A DNA stretch of 64,000 bases, from positions 62,001 through 126,000 of the forward strand of contig NZ_JACORU010000006.1 in the NCBI RefSeq assembly GCF_014297445.1. Reading direction: 5' to 3'. Of this stretch, positions 1 to 8,254 are shown piece by piece. The translations under genes and the position numbers were made by a program. The DNA is from Ramlibacter albus. Its GTDB lineage: Bacteria > Pseudomonadota > Gammaproteobacteria > Burkholderiales > Burkholderiaceae_C. The notes under the pieces were generated by a model. It was not told the DNA's origin and did no database searches. It saw only the letters and a program-made list of their open reading frames with translations. Each line of letters starts with the position of its first letter. Position 1 is the stretch's first letter.

Positions 1-1513
1 GTCTGGCACTTGGGGCAGCGCTCGTCCTCCTTGCCTTGCAGGTAGAGCGTGGGGGTCTTCGCGCGCTCGACGTACTGCATGGGTGACAGCTTGCGTGCCA
101 GCTCGCGGTCGAACTCTTGCTTGCCGCCCATGGAGCGGGGGTCCGCGTAGTAGCCGCCGTCGGACGTGCCGTAGTGCGTCTCGATGTTGCTCACCGGTGC
201 CATGACGACCGCCGCCTTGAAGAGGTCGGTGTGCCCGATCGCCCAGCCCCGTTGAGCAGCGGCATCGGGCCTTGCGCGCCCTCCTCGTGCAGCAGCCAGC
301 CCTGGATGGTTTCGGTGCCGCCCTTGCCGTCGGGTACCTGGAACTCGCGCGCCTTCATCTCCAGGCGCGGGCGGTCGTCCCACCACGGGTTGAGGTTGCT
401 CACTCGGCGCTCGCCGCTACCGTCGGCCTTGCAGCAATGCAGCTCGCTGGGCGCGACGGGCGTGTCCCCCGTGAAGGCGAAGTGGGTGCCGGTGAGGCCG
501 AGCGCGCCGAGCTGGCGGTCGGCGCGGTTCAGCACCGTGATCTCGCCGCCCGGCACGCTGATCTTCGCGATCTCGTGGCGGCCGCGGTGCACGCGACCGA
601 AGATGAGCGACTGCGAGTCCGCGGCCCAGTGCGCCGTGTCAGGCGCCGAGAGCAGCGCCGAATCGTCACCCAGCTGCGTGACCTCGCCGGTGGCGAACTC
701 CAGCAGCCACAGGTAGCTCAGGGCGTCGCCCTCGTCCTCGGAGCCCGAGAACAGGATCCAGCGGCCGTCCGGCGACCACAGCGGCTGCATGACCATCGAG
801 AACTCGCGCGTGAGCTGGCGCGCATTGCCGCCGCCCGCGTCGCAGACCCACAGGTCGGTGGCATGGGAGAAGCGGCCCTCGCGAGTGCGCACGAAGGCGA
901 TGTGCTTGCCGTTGGGTGAGGGGTCGAACGCGAGCACGTCGAACGGGCCGTCGGTGAGCTGCTTTGCCTGGCCGCTGGCGGCGTCCATGCAGAAGAGATG
1001 GATCTCGCGCGCGAGCATGTAGCCCAGGCCGTCGCTCTTGTACGGCAGCTTCCACGCGACTTCCGGTGCCTTGGGGCCACGCGGCTTCGGGTTCTGCCCG
1101 CGCTGCCCGCGCCAGTCCGGGTCCACGTGGCAGGGCTTGCCGAAGTAGAGGTGGCGGCCATCGGGGGACCAGCGGGGCGAAGCGGGCGCGCCATCGAGCT
1201 GGCCCACCTGGCGCGCCTCGCCGCCGGCTTCGTCCAGCACGTAGAGCTGCACGCTGCCGCCGCGGTCGGACGTGAATGCCAGGCGCTGGCCGTCCGGCGA
1301 CCAGCGCGGCATGTTGTCGGTGCCGGGGCCCTGGGTCAGCTGGCGCGGCGGCGAGCCGTCCAAGGGGAAGGCCCAGATACAGGAGGTGTACTTGTCGTTC
1401 TCGCGGTCGACCGAACGCACGGTGCAAGCGGCGACTTCCTTGCCGCGGACGGTGTGGAGCTCGGTGATGCGCTTGTGGAGGTAGAGGTCGTCGACGGAGA
1501 AGGCTTGGGGCAT
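1..1513 (-). pseudogene. S9-family peptidase, broken by an internal deletion; 3' end outside the window
   Basis: The first 421 codons encode the N-terminal beta-propeller of a prolyl-oligopeptidase/acylaminoacyl-peptidase-like S9 protein, with repeated R/HWSPDGR blades. The frame reads normally to GPMPLLN (N codon at 251-253), then shifts and stops at 191. In another frame from about base 248 to the left edge the protein resumes as the distal hydrolase part (WAIGHTDLFKAAVVMAPVSN, then a C-terminal YLQGKEDERCP stretch). Between the two parts the family normally has the HGGP oxyanion segment and the GxSxGG nucleophile; neither is present. So roughly 100 codons are missing and the frame is broken. 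The product cannot be an active peptidase. This is either a true pseudogene or an assembly collapse. No partner gene is visible upstream. Confidence 0.8.
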
Positions 1514-1594
1514 GGCACCATGCTGGCGCGGCGCGCACGCTCGGGCTTGTAGGCGCCCGGCGACTTGTTCCCGGCGCCTGCTCCTATGCCGCGC

Positions 1595-1921
1595 TCAACC
1601 GCGCGCGGCGACCCGGTCCCACGCCGCGCGAATGGCCGTGCGGGCTTCGTCCAGCGTCAGGCGCGAGTCGCCCTTGATGCGGCACCAGTTGGCCAGCAGC
1701 GACTTCTCCGCGTCCTCGAACGGGCAGCGGTATTGCGCATAGCCGATGTAGCCGACGCAGTACGCCGGCGCGTAGTCTTCGTAGGTGAGCTCGGGGCGGA
1801 AATACTGCTCGCGCTCGTGCGCCGTTTCCCAGTACAGGTCCTGCTCGCGCGGGTCTACGAAGGTCTCCACGGCGAAAGCGTCCTCTGCGTCGAGGTTCCA
1901 GGCGTCTTGTTCCTTGGCCAT
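1595..1921 (-). CDS. Conserved hypothetical protein, 108 aa
   Basis: An acidic small protein (MAKEQDAWNLDAEDAF...) rich in Tyr, Trp and Glu, with no signal peptide or membrane segment. The middle contains two close YEDYAP and VGYIGYAQYRCPFED segments and the C-terminus is a helix ending WDRVAARG. An upstream CTGGAG element sits at a reasonable spacing from the ATG. I do not recognise a functional family; similar small soluble proteins are common as unannotated genes in Comamonadaceae. It lies on the same strand as and upstream of the broken peptidase, about 80 bases away. Confidence 0.7.
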   Translation of the reverse strand: MAKEQDAWNLDAEDAFAVETFVDPREQDLYWETAHEREQYFRPELTYEDYAPAYCVGYIGYAQYRCPFEDAEKSLLANWCRIKGDSRLTLDEARTAIRAAWDRVAARG

Positions 1922-2095
1922 CTAGTTTTCTCCAGGCGATCTTGGTTGCTTGCTTGGGATGAATGGTCGCCTGCGGCCGTCTCCTCGACCGTAGGCAGCC
2001 GCTGGCAGGCGGTGTCGGAGGCGGCACGGGTGTCGCGTCGGCGGCTTCGGCTCTGCGGCTCTTTCGCCATACTTGCCCCGAACAGGAGCAGCGAC

Positions 2096-2890
2096 ATGGA
2101 AATCCGTGGAAAAGTGGCCATCGTCACCGGCGGCGCCAGCGGCATCGGCGCAGGGGCGGCTCGTCGGTTCGCGGCCGAAGGCGCCAAGGGCGTCGCGGTG
2201 GCGGACCTCAACCTCGAGCGGGCGCAGGAAGTGGCGAAGTCGATCGGCGCCAACGCCATCGCCGTGAAGTGCGACGTGAGCCGCGAGGCCGACATCCAGA
2301 ACCTCGTCGCCGAGACGCGCAAGCGCTTCGGGCAGGTCGACATATATTTCTCCAACGCGGGCATCCTCGGCCGCATGGGCGGCGTGGAGCTGGAAGACGC
2401 GCTGTGGCAGAAGATGTGGGAGGTGCACGGCATGGCCCACGTCTGGGCGGCGCGCGCCGTCATGCCCGAGATGGTGGAGCGCGGCGAAGGCTACTTCATC
2501 GTCACCGCTTCGGCGGCAGGCCTGCTGAACATCGTGGAGACCGCGCCCTACGGCGTGACCAAGCATGCGGCCGTGGCGATCGCCGAGTGGCTGCGCATCG
2601 CGTACGGCCGCCGCGGCGTGCGCGTGTCGTGCCTGTGCCCGCAGTCCGTGGCCACCGACATGACGAAGGACGGCACCGGCTCCGCGGGCCTGGACGGCGT
2701 GCTCACGCCCGAGCAGGTCGCCGAGGACATCGTGCGCGTGATGCGCGAGGAGAGCTTCCTCGTGCTGCCGCATCCGGAGGTGGCGCAATACCATCGCAAC
2801 AAGGGCCAGGACTACGACCGCTGGCTGGGTGGCATGCAGAAGCTGTATGCGCAGCACATGGGCGCGCCGAAGAAGCCGCTACCTCAGTAG
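2096..2890 (+). CDS. Short-chain dehydrogenase/reductase (SDR)
   Basis: A classical SDR of 264 residues. It starts MEIRGKVAIVTGGASGIGAG, so the TGxxxGxG NAD(P)-binding motif is near residue 12, followed by NAG near residue 90, the catalytic Ser in the TASAAG strand and the YxxxK pair as YGVTK. The start is the ATG preceded by CAGGAG; the frame stays open far upstream but without SDR character. Substrate cannot be told from sequence. It stands alone on its strand and converges on the tiny DUF3096-like gene, overlapping its 3' end by 12 bases. Confidence 0.9.
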   Translation: MEIRGKVAIVTGGASGIGAGAARRFAAEGAKGVAVADLNLERAQEVAKSIGANAIAVKCDVSREADIQNLVAETRKRFGQVDIYFSNAGILGRMGGVELEDALWQKMWEVHGMAHVWAARAVMPEMVERGEGYFIVTASAAGLLNIVETAPYGVTKHAAVAIAEWLRIAYGRRGVRVSCLCPQSVATDMTKDGTGSAGLDGVLTPEQVAEDIVRVMREESFLVLPHPEVAQYHRNKGQDYDRWLGGMQKLYAQHMGAPKKPLPQ

Positions 2891-3013
2891 GCGCGTCGCG
2901 CCGTCGAGGATCAGGTACAGCGCCACGATGTAGTTGAGCAGGCGCGGCATCACGAGGATGAGCACGCCGGCCACGATGGCGGCGATGGGGCCGATGTGGG
3001 CGAGGTAAGGCAT
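2879..3013 (-). CDS. DUF3096-like 44-residue membrane protein
   Basis: A 44-residue product, MPYLAHIGPIAAIVAGVLIL followed by a VMPRLLNYIVALYLI segment and a short basic tail. It is nearly all membrane-compatible: two hydrophobic stretches around a conserved MPRLLNYIVA turn, which matches my memory of the DUF3096 family (about 45-50 residues, function unknown). A GGGAG element precedes the ATG. Its 3' end overlaps that of the SDR gene on the other strand by 12 bases, so automated callers could drop it. No operon partner. Confidence 0.75.
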   Translation of the reverse strand: MPYLAHIGPIAAIVAGVLILVMPRLLNYIVALYLILDGATRLLR

Positions 3014-3179
3014 GGTGCGGGGCTCCCTGTGTTCTGTGCCGCCGCAGTGTCCGCGCACCGCGGGCTGCGCCGCGTCGGACGAAAGCTGATGCCGATCAGC
3101 GGCGGCTGGAAGGTCCGACTTCCTGCGTCCCGGCAATGAGGGACAATCGAGCCAAGCTTGAATTCTCCCGAGGATTTCA

Positions 3180-3437
3180 ATGACGTCCGTGCAAGTGAAA
3201 CTCGACCTGCCAGACCGCCTGGCGCGCGAAGCGCAGGCGGCGGGTTTGCTCACGCCCAAGGCACTGCGCGAGATGCTCAAGGAGGCCGTGCAACGCCGCG
3301 CAGCACAGGCCTTGCTGGCTGGAGCGAGCCGTGGCAGCGCCGCTGGTGGAAGGCCCCTGTCCCTGAAGGACATCCAGGCCGAAGTGAACGCAGTGCGCCG
3401 CGAACGGCGCTCCAAGAGCAGTTCCGCCGCTGAATGA
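3180..3437 (+). CDS. Putative antitoxin of a PIN-type toxin-antitoxin pair
   Basis: An 85-residue basic protein starting MTSVQVKLDLPDRLAREAQA, with a predicted strand-helix-helix N-terminus (residues 4-40) like ribbon-helix-helix or related antitoxins, and a charged flexible C-terminus (KDIQAEVNAVRRERRSK) of the kind that wraps the toxin. Its stop overlaps the start of the PIN-domain gene by four bases (ATGA), the usual translational coupling of such modules. The assignment rests on context as much as on sequence. Autoregulation is expected from the family, but I did not identify an operator. Confidence 0.75.
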   Translation: MTSVQVKLDLPDRLAREAQAAGLLTPKALREMLKEAVQRRAAQALLAGASRGSAAGGRPLSLKDIQAEVNAVRRERRSKSSSAAE

Positions 3438-3868
3438 CGCGCCCGCCGCGGTGGGTTGTCGATACCAACGTACTCGTCTCGGCGTTCCTGTGGCGCGGGA
3501 CGCCCGCACGGGTCATCGAGCTGGCTGCCGATAGCGCCATCGAACTGGTCACGAGCAGAGCGCTTCTCGACGAGTTGGCGGCAACGCTGGCGAAGGACAA
3601 GCTGGCGAAGTACGTTGCCGCTACCGGGTTGTCAGCGGCTCAAATGACTTCGAACTATCGGCGCATTGCCACAATCGTCACGGCTCGCAAGCTGGAACGA
3701 CAGGTATCCCGGGATGCCGATGACTATGCCGTCCTTGCTTGCGCTGCTGCGGGTCCCGTCGACCTCATCGTCACTGGAGACGAAGATCTCCTGTCCCTGC
3801 GGACCTTCAGCAACATCCCCATCAGCACCGTGGCGCACGCGGTCAGGCCGTTCAAGGACCACGCCTAG
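3434..3868 (+). CDS. PIN-domain ribonuclease toxin
   Basis: A 144-residue PIN protein of the COG1569-like toxin type. The first acidic residue is in VVDTNVLVSAFLW (residues 8-20), the middle acidic residue in SRALLDELAATL, and the C-terminal pair in SRDADDYAVLACA and VTGDEDLLSL, so the expected Mg2+-binding acidic cluster is complete. Such proteins cleave RNA in the cytoplasm. It is translationally coupled to the preceding antitoxin-like gene. Nothing suggests truncation. Confidence 0.85.
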   Translation: MTRPPRWVVDTNVLVSAFLWRGTPARVIELAADSAIELVTSRALLDELAATLAKDKLAKYVAATGLSAAQMTSNYRRIATIVTARKLERQVSRDADDYAVLACAAAGPVDLIVTGDEDLLSLRTFSNIPISTVAHAVRPFKDHA

Positions 3869-3878
3869 AATCCGCCCC

Positions 3879-4943
3879 GTGCGAAGACTGCTTGCCCTCG
3901 CCCTGCTCCTGCTCGCCGCCTGCGGCGACAGCATGAGCCCGCTGCACGTCGCCGTGCTCAATGGCGACACCGCCACCGTCCGCAAGTGGATCGCGGAGAA
4001 GCGCAACCTCGACGTCACCTACGACGAAAAGAGCCGCGGCCTGGAGGGCAACTACGCGCGGCGGGTGCGGATCACGCCGCTGATGGTGGCCGCCGGGATG
4101 GGCCAACTGGAGATGGTGAAGCTGCTCGCCGAGGGCGGCGCGAACATCTACGCCGAATCCAACACGCAGCTGCCGGGTGAGCCGCGCACCGCCTTCGACG
4201 ATGCCGTGGACGCCGGCCGCACCGACATCGCCCGCTACCTGTGGGAGCGCTCGGACCGCGCGCGGCTGGGCGCGCGGCTGGAGCGGCAAATCACCGCGGC
4301 GTGCCGCACGCACTGCAACACCGCGTCAGGAAGCGACGCCAATGCCAACCTCGTTCTCTTCCTGCTGTCGCTCGCCAACGAGACGCAGCGTGGGCGTGCG
4401 ATCGGCAACGCCCTGTGCACCGTCGACCCCGCTTCGCCGCAGGCGCGCTTCGTCGCGGAGCACGTGAAGCCCTTCCCGAAGGGCACGCTGCAGTGCGTGG
4501 CGTTCGACGGCACCGCCCGCGCGGTGCGCACGCAGGCGCAGCGCGAGGCGATGATCGAATGGCAGATCGCGCAAGGGGCCGACCTGGACCACGTCGGCAT
4601 CGGCTACACGCCGCTCATGGGCGCGGCGAGCACGCAGGACCTGCCGATGCTGCGGTACCTGCTCTCGCGCGGTGCCAAGCCGAACCAGCCCAACGAGCAT
4701 GGCCTCACCGCCATCGGCGCGGCGGTCGGCAGCTGCGTGATGGGCGGGCCCGACGCCGAGACCGAGAAGCGCATGCAGCCGCAGGTGGACGTCGTCGAGG
4801 AACTGCTGCGCGCGGGTGCCGACACGCGCATCTACACGCCGGAGCTGGTGCGCAAGAACATCCCGCTGCTGCCGCAATGCTGCAACCGCCAGCCGCGCCC
4901 GCGGGCGCAGGACCGCATCTGCGAGGTGTTCGGGATGCGATGA
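3879..4943 (+). CDS. Ankyrin-repeat lipoprotein
   Basis: From a GTG start the product begins VRRLLALALLLLAACGDSM: a short basic n-region, a Leu/Ala core and a LAAC lipobox, so it should be exported and lipidated. The next ATG would lose the signal, hence the GTG choice. Ankyrin-like repeats follow: MSPLHVAVLNGDTATVRKWI right after the lipobox, TPLMVAAGMGQLEMVKLLAEGGAN near residue 65, and another near residue 240 (YTPLMGAASTQDLPMLRYLLSRGA), ending with VDVVEELLRAGAD. Several Cys in the middle (CRTHC, CTVD, QCVAF) could form disulfides. It begins 10 bases after the PIN toxin; function unknown, likely protein binding at the envelope. Confidence 0.85.
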   Translation: MRRLLALALLLLAACGDSMSPLHVAVLNGDTATVRKWIAEKRNLDVTYDEKSRGLEGNYARRVRITPLMVAAGMGQLEMVKLLAEGGANIYAESNTQLPGEPRTAFDDAVDAGRTDIARYLWERSDRARLGARLERQITAACRTHCNTASGSDANANLVLFLLSLANETQRGRAIGNALCTVDPASPQARFVAEHVKPFPKGTLQCVAFDGTARAVRTQAQREAMIEWQIAQGADLDHVGIGYTPLMGAASTQDLPMLRYLLSRGAKPNQPNEHGLTAIGAAVGSCVMGGPDAETEKRMQPQVDVVEELLRAGADTRIYTPELVRKNIPLLPQCCNRQPRPRAQDRICEVFGMR

Positions 4944-4950
4944 TCCGGGG

Positions 4951-5472
4951 ATGGACCCGAAGTACCTCGCACCCCGCGTGCTCGAGACCGATCGGCTCGT
5001 GCTGCGCCCGTTCACCCTCGCCGACCACGCCGACTACGCACGCATCACCTCCGACCCGGACGTCATGCGCTACATGGGCACCGGCATCGCCTATACGCCG
5101 GACATCGCCTGGCGCGCAATCGCGTCGGTGCTGGGCCACTGGGAGCTGCTCGGTTACGGCCTCTGGGCGGTGACACTCAAGGAGACCGGCGCCCTGATCG
5201 GCCATGCCGGGTTCCTCGACCCGTACGGCTGGCCGGGCTTCGAGCTTGCCTACATGATCGACAAGCCGTACTGGGGCCAAGGCTACGCGCAGGAAGCCAC
5301 GCGGGCCGCGCTGAAGGTGGCGCGCGAGACGCTGCGCAAGGAACGCATCATCAGCCTGGTGCGGCCCGCCAACGAGCCATCGAGGAAGCTCGCCCTGCGG
5401 CTGGGGGCCGTGCAGGAAGGCACCGTCTCGCTCATGGGCAGCGACGCGGACCTGTTCGTCCATCGCGTATAA
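4951..5472 (+). CDS. GNAT-family N-acetyltransferase (RimJ/RimL-like)
   Basis: 173 residues beginning MDPKYLAPRVLETDRLVLRP, the typical opening of RimJ/RimL-type GNAT enzymes (LETDRLxLRPF), followed by the FELAYMIDKPYWGQGYAQEA segment that forms the acetyl-CoA-binding beta-bulge and pyrophosphate loop, and NEPSRKLALRLGAVQEG, the usual C-terminal motif. The substrate is not predictable. The start is 7 bases after the ankyrin gene stop and the stop is 7 bases before the Bug gene, so it may share their transcript. Confidence 0.88.
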   Translation: MDPKYLAPRVLETDRLVLRPFTLADHADYARITSDPDVMRYMGTGIAYTPDIAWRAIASVLGHWELLGYGLWAVTLKETGALIGHAGFLDPYGWPGFELAYMIDKPYWGQGYAQEATRAALKVARETLRKERIISLVRPANEPSRKLALRLGAVQEGTVSLMGSDADLFVHRV

Positions 5473-5479
5473 ACCTCGC

Positions 5480-6433
5480 ATGAAGAAACATCTCCTGGGA
5501 CTCGCGCTGGCGACGGCCGCCGCCGTGTCGGCCCACGCCCAAACCACCACCCGCATCGTCGTGCCCTTCGCCCCCGGCGGCGCGCAGGACGTGATCGGCC
5601 GCTTCCTCGCCGAGAAGCTGGCGCCCAAACTGGGCAACACGGTCATCGTCGAGAACAAGGCCGGCGCCGGCGGCGTGATCGCCGCGGACGCGGTTGCCAA
5701 GGCCGCGCCGGACGGCCACACGATCCTGCTGGCCACCGGCGGCGCGATCTCCATCGCCCCGCACCTGAACGCCAAGCTGCCCTACGACGCCCGCAAGGAC
5801 TTCGCCTCGGTGGCGATGGTGGCCGACACGCCGATGACGCTGGGCGTGCGCACGCAAAGCCCGTTCAAGACGGTGGCGGACGTGCTGAAGGAAGCCAAGG
5901 CCAACCCCGGCAAGGTGAGCTATGCCTCGACCGGCAATGGCACCATCTCGCACCTCACGGGCGAGCTGCTCGCGCAGACGGCGGGCGTGCAGCTGCTGCA
6001 CGTGCCGTATCGGGGCGCAGCGCCCGCGGTGACGGACTTGCTTGGCGGCCAAGTCGCGATGATCGTGACGAGCTCCGCCTCCATCGACCCGATGGTGGAA
6101 GACGGCCGCGCGCGCGTGCTCGCCACTTTCACCAAGGGCAAGCTCGCCAACCTGAAGAACCCGCCGACGATGGCCGAGGCCACCGGCTTCAAGGGCCTGG
6201 AAGTGCCGGTGTGGGTCGGCCTGCTCGTGCCGTCGAAGACGCCGGCCGCCATGGTGGAGAAGCTCTCCGCCGCGATCAACGAGGTGTGCAAGTCGCCCGA
6301 GACGGCGCAGCGCTTCGCGGGGCTTGGCGCCACGGTGTCGTGCGGCAACAGCAAGGAGCTGGACCGCGTGATCGCGGAGGACTACGACCGGTGGGGCAAG
6401 GTGATCAAGCAAGGCGGGATCAAGGGCGAATGA
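5480..6433 (+). CDS. Bug/TctC-family periplasmic substrate-binding protein
   Basis: 317 residues with a clear Sec signal peptide (MKKHLLGLALATAAAVSAHA) followed by the Bug family landmarks: RIVVPFAPGGAQDVIGR, VENKAGAGGVIAADAVAKA, YASTGNG, LLHVPYRGAAPAVTDLLGG. These are extracytoplasmic solute receptors, usually for carboxylates. No TctA/TctB membrane subunits are nearby, which is common for Bug proteins in Comamonadaceae. Its stop overlaps the next gene's start (ATGA), so it is coupled to an opine-dehydrogenase-like enzyme, suggesting that ligand and enzyme substrate are related. Confidence 0.92.
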   Translation: MKKHLLGLALATAAAVSAHAQTTTRIVVPFAPGGAQDVIGRFLAEKLAPKLGNTVIVENKAGAGGVIAADAVAKAAPDGHTILLATGGAISIAPHLNAKLPYDARKDFASVAMVADTPMTLGVRTQSPFKTVADVLKEAKANPGKVSYASTGNGTISHLTGELLAQTAGVQLLHVPYRGAAPAVTDLLGGQVAMIVTSSASIDPMVEDGRARVLATFTKGKLANLKNPPTMAEATGFKGLEVPVWVGLLVPSKTPAAMVEKLSAAINEVCKSPETAQRFAGLGATVSCGNSKELDRVIAEDYDRWGKVIKQGGIKGE

Positions 6434-7494
6434 AGATCGGCATCGCAGGAAGCGGCGGCATCGGCTACGCGTCGGCCGCGTGGCTCGCGCACGGCGGGCA
6501 CGAAGTCCGGATCTGGTCGCCTCGCAACGACAGCGCGGCGGCGTTGCGCGACGCGCCGCTGCAGTGCGAAGGCGTGCTGCAGGCACAGGTGACGGTGCGC
6601 GTGGCGCCGACCGCGGCTGCGCTCGTGGACGGCGCCGACGTGCTGATCGTCGCCGTGCCGGTGAACGGCCACAAGGCGGTGATGGACGCGCTGCTGCCGC
6701 ACCTTGCGAGCGGGCAGACGGTGATCGTGAGCTCTGTGGCGTCGCTGTCGGCGCTGTACCTGTTCGAGCAGGCGCGTGCACGCGGCGTCGACATCACCGT
6801 GGCGGGGATGGGCACGACCGCACTCACGGCGCGCCGCAGCGGCCCGGCGCAGGTGAAGGTCATGACGCGGCGCACCGAGCTGGGCGTCTCCACATTGCCG
6901 CTTTCGCGCGCGGACGCGGCGATGGAAACCGTGCGTTCGCTGTTCGGCGACGTGTTCGTGCCGGAGGCCAACTGCCTCGCGAGCACGCTGGTCAACATCA
7001 ACCCCGTGGCGCATGGCCCGCTGGCCCTCTTCAACTGGACGCGCATCGAGCGCGCCGAGAACTGGCCGCAGTACCACTACATGACGCCGACGGTCGCCCG
7101 CGTCATCGAGCAGCTCGACGCGGAACGCAAGGCGCTCGCGGCCGCGTTCGGCCTGCAGGTGCGCAGCATCGAGGCGCATTTCGCGAAGTCGTTCGGCACC
7201 ACGTCGGCAACGCTGGCCGACATCGCGGCCGAGCTGCACGCGAAACGGGGCGGCCCGCCCGGGCCCACCGACACCGGTACGCGCTTCCTTGCGGAAGACG
7301 TGCCCTTCGGCCTCGTCTTCAACCTGGCGCTCGGCGCATGCGCCGGCGTGGCGATGCCGGCGACGCGCAGCATCGTGGAGATGGCGTGCCTCGTCACCGG
7401 CCGCGACTACGCCGCAGAGAACGACCTCGTCGCGCCGCTGCGCATCGACGGCGCGACGCCGCAGGCCCTGCTCGCGCGCGTCAACGCGCGCTGA
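6430..7494 (+). CDS. NAD/NADP octopine/nopaline dehydrogenase-like protein
   Basis: 354 residues. The N-terminus MKIGIAGSGGIGYASAAWLA is a Rossmann GxGxxG motif like that of ketopantoate reductase and opine dehydrogenases; VLIVAVPVNGHKAVMDALLP and VIVSSVASLSALYLFEQA continue the fold. The C-terminal half, with NINPVAHGPLALFNWTRIE and the following HYMTP, looks like the opine dehydrogenase domain. In this family the enzyme reductively couples, or oxidatively splits, an amino acid and a 2-oxo acid; the real substrate is unknown. It overlaps the Bug gene by four bases, so the two are co-translated. Confidence 0.85.
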   Translation: MKIGIAGSGGIGYASAAWLAHGGHEVRIWSPRNDSAAALRDAPLQCEGVLQAQVTVRVAPTAAALVDGADVLIVAVPVNGHKAVMDALLPHLASGQTVIVSSVASLSALYLFEQARARGVDITVAGMGTTALTARRSGPAQVKVMTRRTELGVSTLPLSRADAAMETVRSLFGDVFVPEANCLASTLVNINPVAHGPLALFNWTRIERAENWPQYHYMTPTVARVIEQLDAERKALAAAFGLQVRSIEAHFAKSFGTTSATLADIAAELHAKRGGPPGPTDTGTRFLAEDVPFGLVFNLALGACAGVAMPATRSIVEMACLVTGRDYAAENDLVAPLRIDGATPQALLARVNAR

Positions 7495-7497
7495 GCG

Positions 7498-7881
7498 TCA
7501 CTTGTGCTGGTTGCCCGCCACCTTGTGGCCGGGCTCCACCCAGTCGCCGCCGGTGAGCTGCCACTTGCCGTCGGCGCGCTGCGTCCACTGGTGCTGGCGG
7601 TACTCCTTGCCTTCCTGCTTGAGCACCCATTCGCCGCCCTTCCACTGGTAGCGGCCGTCCTTCCAGGCGTAGTAGCCCTGCGACCACACGTAGCCTTCGG
7701 CCGGCGGCGGCTTGGCTTCCCAGCTGCCCGAGGGCGGTGGAACATCGGTCACCACCTCGGCGGCCGGTTTCGGGGCAGCGGTTTTCGCCGCCACCTTCTT
7801 GTCCTTGGTGGCGGCGTACGCGCCGGGGGCCAGCAGTGCCGCGCAGACGCCCAGCAGCACGGCCACAGCCGTCTTCTTCAT
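7498..7881 (-). CDS. Secreted YXWXXG-repeat protein
   Basis: 127 residues from the ATG at 7881, chosen because AAGGAG lies upstream and because it gives a clean signal peptide (MKKTAVAVLLGVCAALLAPG, cleaved after AYA). A further in-frame ATG eight codons earlier is less likely. After a Lys/Ala/Pro-rich linker come Trp/Tyr repeats: YVWSQGYYAWKDGRYQWKGG, then WVLKQEGKEYR, WTQRADGKWQLTGGDW. This is the periplasmic YXWXXGXW-repeat type of small protein, function unknown. It converges on the opine dehydrogenase-like gene with a 3-base gap. Confidence 0.82.
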   Translation of the reverse strand: MKKTAVAVLLGVCAALLAPGAYAATKDKKVAAKTAAPKPAAEVVTDVPPPSGSWEAKPPPAEGYVWSQGYYAWKDGRYQWKGGEWVLKQEGKEYRQHQWTQRADGKWQLTGGDWVEPGHKVAGNQHK

Positions 7882-7924
7882 CGAAGGCTCCTTGATCTCG
7901 TCCATGAGCCAAGGGTCGCCAAGC

Positions 7925-8203
7925 TCACCCGCGGTTGTGCATCGGACGTTGCGCGGTGGTGGTGTCGGACTTCTCCTGCAAGCTTTCCGTCTTCTTGAGC
8001 CCGCGGATGTTCATCAGCGCCAGCACCACCTGCAGAACCACAAGTGCGTACGCGTGCTGAGGCCAGCCCCATGCCACCCAGAGCACGTTGCTGGCAAGGA
8101 AGACCCAGAAGCCGATGTTGCGCTTGTGCGCGTTGTTGGAAGCCACGAGCCAGGCAGCGAGCACGCTCGCGAGCATCGCGGGCCATTGGAGAAGGTCGAG
8201 CAT
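7925..8203 (-). CDS. Small inner-membrane protein, PnuC/YgjV-like fold possible
   Basis: 92 residues with about three transmembrane helices: MLDLLQWPAMLASVLAAWLV, NIGFWVFLASNVLWVAWGW and AYALVVLQVVLALMNIRGL, then a short charged tail. The pattern of a helix, a KRNIGFW turn and a Trp-rich helix recalls the repeat unit of PnuC/SWEET-like small transporters, but a single unit cannot be assigned a substrate. It lies 43 bases upstream of the YXWXXG-repeat gene on the same strand. Confidence 0.75.
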   Translation of the reverse strand: MLDLLQWPAMLASVLAAWLVASNNAHKRNIGFWVFLASNVLWVAWGWPQHAYALVVLQVVLALMNIRGLKKTESLQEKSDTTTAQRPMHNRG

Positions 8204-8254
8204 CGGCGCAGCATCGCCCGCGCTGGGCGGCTGCGAGGCAGGAATGCGCCGCCG

